Below are positions 61,037 to 64,000 of a stretch of DNA of 64,000 nucleotides, in pieces. Under the pieces are notes generated by a model. The model saw nothing but the letters and a program-made list of their open reading frames with translations. It did not search any database and was not told the origin of the DNA. The number at the start of each line of letters is the position of its first letter. The first letter of the stretch is position 1. The stretch is from an uncultured Planctomycetaceae bacterium (GTDB lineage Bacteria; Planctomycetota; Planctomycetia; Planctomycetales; Planctomycetaceae): NCBI GenBank assembly GCA_943787265.1, contig CALSLT010000021.1:216001-280000 (forward strand). The letters are read 5' to 3'. The position numbers were made by a program, and so were the translations under genes.

Positions 61037-61519
61037 ATGTCTGGTGAACTGACTCATTTCGATTCGACCGGTGCGAGCCGGATGGTGAATGTTGGAAAGA
61101 AAGAAATTACGGAGCGGATGGCTCGTGCGCAGGCGTTTGTTTCGATGGAGCCGGCGACGCTGAAGCTGATTCAGGATCGGCAACTGGCAAAAGGTGACGT
61201 CCTGGAAGTGGCTCGTCTGGCCGGCATTATGGCGACTAAACAAACTCAGAATTTGATCCCGCTGTGTCATTCGCTCGGGCTGGATAGTGCCTCGATTGAC
61301 TACGAATTCGTCGATGAACGCCGAGTGCGCATCGAAGCTCGGGTCAGCAATCACGGGCGGACGGGCGTCGAAATGGAGGCGATGACGGCTGTCAGTATCG
61401 CCGCTTTGACGATTTACGATATGTGCAAAGCGGTTGATCGATGGATGTCGATCGGGCCGATGGAACTGCTCGAAAAGTCCGGCGGCAAGAGCGGGCATCT
61501 TGAGCGTTCGGCTGAGTAA
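61037..61519 (+). CDS. moaC: Cyclic pyranopterin monophosphate synthase MoaC
   Basis: A 160-residue protein of exact family length. Family landmarks: THFDSTGASRMVNVGKKEIT, AGIMATKQTQNLIPLCHSL, GRTGVEMEAMTAVSIAALTI and YDMCKAVDRWM with the catalytic Asp and Lys. It rearranges the GTP-derived intermediate to cyclic pyranopterin monophosphate in molybdenum cofactor synthesis. No other moa gene is in the window. It follows the methyltransferase gene by 25 bp and faces nrdR. Confidence 0.96.
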   Translation: MSGELTHFDSTGASRMVNVGKKEITERMARAQAFVSMEPATLKLIQDRQLAKGDVLEVARLAGIMATKQTQNLIPLCHSLGLDSASIDYEFVDERRVRIEARVSNHGRTGVEMEAMTAVSIAALTIYDMCKAVDRWMSIGPMELLEKSGGKSGHLERSAE

Positions 61520-61534
61520 CGGGCTCGGGAGTGT

Positions 61535-62002
61535 TCAGCGAGGCAGCGGGCCGTGGTCGTCGAGCATCGGGCCGAGTTCTTCGACGAAATCGTTGACGTC
61601 TTTGAACTCGCGATAGACCGACGCAAATCGAACAAAGGCAATCTGGTCGATCTGACGTAGCAGGTTGAAGACTTTCTCGCCGATGTAACGAGCCGGAACT
61701 TCGTTCTCAAAGTCGTCGTAAATGTCGGCTTCAACTTCGTTGATCAGTGACTCGATGTGTTCCTGGCTGACCGGTCGCTTGTAACAGGCTTTTTCAAGCC
61801 CGGATCGAATCTTCTCTTTGTTGAAAGGGACTCGTGATCCGTCCTTTTTGATGACTTTGATCAGAGCCTGTTCGATTTTTTCATAAGTCGTAAAACGCCG
61901 CTCGCACTTCATGCATTCGCGACGCCGACGGATGACCGTCGGTTCGCTGGAGCGAGAGTCGATGACTTTCGTTTCGTCGTGTCGGCAGAACGGGCAGATC
62001 AT
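61535..62002 (-). CDS. nrdR: Transcriptional repressor NrdR
   Basis: A 155-residue protein of usual length. A zinc ribbon (Cys3, Cys6, Cys30, Cys33; MICPFCRHDETKVIDSR) is followed by RRRRECMKCERRFTTYEKIE and an ATP-cone (VIKKDGSRVPFNKEKIRSGL). NrdR senses ATP/dATP and represses ribonucleotide reductase genes at paired NrdR boxes. No nrd gene is in this window. It is convergent with moaC, with 15 bp between the stops. Confidence 0.97.
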   Translation of the reverse strand: MICPFCRHDETKVIDSRSSEPTVIRRRRECMKCERRFTTYEKIEQALIKVIKKDGSRVPFNKEKIRSGLEKACYKRPVSQEHIESLINEVEADIYDDFENEVPARYIGEKVFNLLRQIDQIAFVRFASVYREFKDVNDFVEELGPMLDDHGPLPR

Positions 62003-62287
62003 GAGTGATCCTGGAGTCGGCGACTGTGGTCTTTGGGTGAAGGAGACTTTGCGTGATTTGGCTTTCCACCCTGTAATTGGCGTGGGCAGTCAATTGTCGG
62101 GAGATTAGATTGGCTCGCGGCGGATGCAAAGCACGGATTCGAAGAAGTTATATCTTTGCGAGGAATTCGCCATTCTGTGCTCGAGGGCCGAAGCCTTGTG
62201 ATTGATTCTCTATGGGCGAAGTCAGTCACTGGGCAGGTGTGCGATCGGTGTCGGGCGGAGTTTGGGGCAATCAGGTCAGGACGGGTT

Positions 62288-63307
62288 ATGAATTACTCGC
62301 TCAGTTGGAAAAGATCTTGCGTGTTGGTGATGGCGTTTCTGGCGAGTCAGCAGTGTCTGACGTTCGCTGATGAGAAAACGTCTGCCCTTCCCGGAAAGCT
62401 TTCTCAGGTAAATGTTCCCATGAAAACACTAGGTGGCCGGCAGTTGTGGGGAGACGTTCACTTTTTTCAGGGGTGGACGATCCAGCGAAACATCTTCACT
62501 GGGCATTTTCGGCTACTTGATCCTCGCGATGTTCGGCACGCCTGGGGAAATTTTGAGGCGTGTAAAAAGAAGCTCGATGTGGTTCGTAAGGAGCGAAAGC
62601 TGGCTCCGATGAAGGGCGAGGCGGTTGTGCTTCTGCACGGGATATTCCGATCCTCAAAGGCGATGAAGCGGGTTCAGGATCGGCTCGAGCAGGACGGTTA
62701 CCTGGTTGTGCCGTTCGATTACCCAAGTACACGAGTCGACATTGCGTCGTCAGCAAAAATGCTGGGCGACGTCGTGAAATCGCTGGACGGTGTGGAGAAA
62801 ATCAGCTTCGTCACACACAGCATGGGAGGCTTGGTCGTGCGGTCGTGGCTCGGGGACGGCGGCGATCCCCGTGCTCGTTGCCTGGTCATGATGGGGACTC
62901 CAAACAAAGGGGCTGAAGTTGCCGACATCCTGCGAGACTGGCATCTCTATCGCCTGATTCTGGGGCCGGCTGGCCAGCAGTTAGTGGCTCACGAGTCGGG
63001 GGCTATTGCGAAGTTGCCAGTCCCAGAGATTCCGTTTGCTGTTATTGCGGGTGGGAAAGGAACTGACGAGGGGTACAATCCACTTATTCCGGGTGATGAT
63101 GACGGGCTTGTTGCGGTCTCAAGTGCCCGGCTCGAAGGGGCTGAGGATTCAATTACACTCCCGGTTCTTCATTCATTTCTGCCATTTAACGCTGACGTGA
63201 TCGATGCCGTTTCACTTTACTTGAAGGCAGGCGTGTTTCGTGCCGACGGCGTACGCGATCCTGTTGAGGCGGTCGCGAACTTGGAATCGTCAGAAGGCGT
63301 GAAATAA
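62288..63307 (+). CDS. Exported alpha/beta-hydrolase (lipase/PGAP1-like)
   Basis: A 339-residue protein; ATG 62288 opens a signal peptide (RSCVLVMAFLASQQCLTFA), so the longer open frame from 62156 is not used. The fold shows VVLLHGIFRSSKAMKRV (oxyanion loop HG), the nucleophile elbow THSMGGLV (Ser in GHSMG-like motif), MGTPNKGAEVADIL, then GDDDGLVAVSSAR with the acid region and a final LHSFLPF as the likely catalytic His. It belongs to the triacylglycerol-lipase/PGAP1-like hydrolases; the substrate is unknown. Confidence 0.88.
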   Translation: MNYSLSWKRSCVLVMAFLASQQCLTFADEKTSALPGKLSQVNVPMKTLGGRQLWGDVHFFQGWTIQRNIFTGHFRLLDPRDVRHAWGNFEACKKKLDVVRKERKLAPMKGEAVVLLHGIFRSSKAMKRVQDRLEQDGYLVVPFDYPSTRVDIASSAKMLGDVVKSLDGVEKISFVTHSMGGLVVRSWLGDGGDPRARCLVMMGTPNKGAEVADILRDWHLYRLILGPAGQQLVAHESGAIAKLPVPEIPFAVIAGGKGTDEGYNPLIPGDDDGLVAVSSARLEGAEDSITLPVLHSFLPFNADVIDAVSLYLKAGVFRADGVRDPVEAVANLESSEGVK

Positions 63308-63563
63308 TTCTTGCTGTCATTTATGCGGGGTTTCGGCGGTAAAGCGTGAACCTCTCTGTCGGGCAGGCTGTCAGTTTGCGCCGATGTGGTTTGCGCCGAT
63401 GTGGTTGTGATGGATCGGGCCTTGGGGCGGGTTCCTGGAGCTGACAAATCCTCACAAGATTGCAGATTTCGCTCAGGGCAACGATTCATTCTGTCGATGC
63501 AAGAAACCTTCTCGCGATCGCTGGACATCGAACATCCAGAACGCAAGAATTCCGAGATAGTGA

Positions 63564-63638
<75 letters not shown>

Positions 63639-63645
63639 CTTTGCT

Positions 63646-63709
63646 GTCGAGAGTCAAGTGTCCAGCGTCGAGAGTCCAATTTCTGGGTTCTGGACTCTTG
63701 GCTCTCGAC
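63646..63709. repeat. Palindromic repeat between the two tRNA genes
   Basis: GTCGAGAGTCAAGTGT (63646-63661) and ACTCTTGGCTCTCGAC (63694-63709) are inverse with two mismatches; inside, TCGAGAGTCCA and TGGACTC pair again. This GTCGAGAGTC style is typical of dispersed extragenic repeats. It fills almost the whole spacer between tRNA-Ile and tRNA-Ala. Confidence 0.75.
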
Positions 63710-63714
63710 TTTTC

Positions 63715-63789
<75 letters not shown>

Positions 63790-64000
63790 TTGGTCAGTAT
63801 TCAGCAGGCGTAAACGGATTCCTCAAAAATCCAGTCTGAGTGAGTTGACCTTGTGATATGGCGTGGATAGTATCCCGCCTCGCCGTCCGGGGCAGTTTTT
63901 GTCTTGGTGGCCTTAAAGTCTTGCAGGCTGTGAACTTAGATTTGCAGTCTGCTTTTTCTTTCTGGCTGATGCGGCTTCTGATCTTTGACAATCTGGCAGC

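Overview
The window reads as a chromosomal segment of a planctomycete. The markers are a DUF1552 protein next to a DUF1587/1592/1588/1585-type c-heme protein, a PknB-type kinase with a C-terminal FGE-sulfatase domain, ASPIC/UnbV and PQQ-propeller exported proteins, a redoxin/cytochrome/Cu-monooxygenase fusion, and a type II secretion (T2SS)-like cluster of planctomycete type. No rRNA operon, prophage, plasmid functions or CRISPR array is visible.

Layout. 1-3.9 kb: a truncated FG-GAP/UnbV protein, a PQQ propeller protein, a DinB-like protein and a small exported protein. 4.0-21.2 kb: a T2SS/type IV filament-like cluster with a secretin-N-domain protein, ATPase GspE, platform protein GspF, pseudopilins G/H/I/J/K, a PilM-PilN (GspL)-like protein, a translationally coupled EF-hand protein, and a PilO/GspM-like protein on the opposite strand at the left edge. 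Several spacers here carry palindromic repeats. 21.2-26.7 kb (minus strand): GNAT acetyltransferase, the DUF1552 + DUF1592 pair, DEAD-box helicase. 27.2-32.4 kb (plus): a tightly overlapping operon of ammonium transporter with signalling tail, c-heme histidine kinase, and REC-kinase-REC hybrid whose phospho-accepting His is replaced by Tyr. 32.4-37.1 kb: a decayed EF-hand tail, a 13-repeat WD40 gene, and the redoxin/cytochrome/Cu-monooxygenase gene that carries the intact version of that tail. 37.3-41.1 kb: a Ser/Thr kinase-FGE gene cut by a 1274-bp IS630-type element whose precise removal restores the frame. 41.3-46.8 kb: STAS protein, HAD phosphatase, second STAS-like protein, unknown protein, second c-heme histidine kinase. 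46.8-47.85 kb has no convincing protein gene but several hairpins. 47.85-63.3 kb: archease, PilZ protein, an MFS-acyltransferase-acyl ligase fusion, PduO adenosyltransferase, HEAT/TPR protein, CsrA, M20 amidohydrolase, thioredoxin-like protein, THUMP-like methyltransferase, MoaC, NrdR, alpha/beta hydrolase. 63.56-63.79 kb: tRNA-Ile(GAT) and tRNA-Ala(TGC), outside any rRNA operon.

How parts may work together: the T2SS-like genes should build a pseudopilus-type machine, but the only secretin-like protein lacks a recognisable pore domain. The Amt-kinase-hybrid operon looks like an ammonium/redox sensing relay. All calls rest on reading the sequence and on family knowledge; no database search was run.
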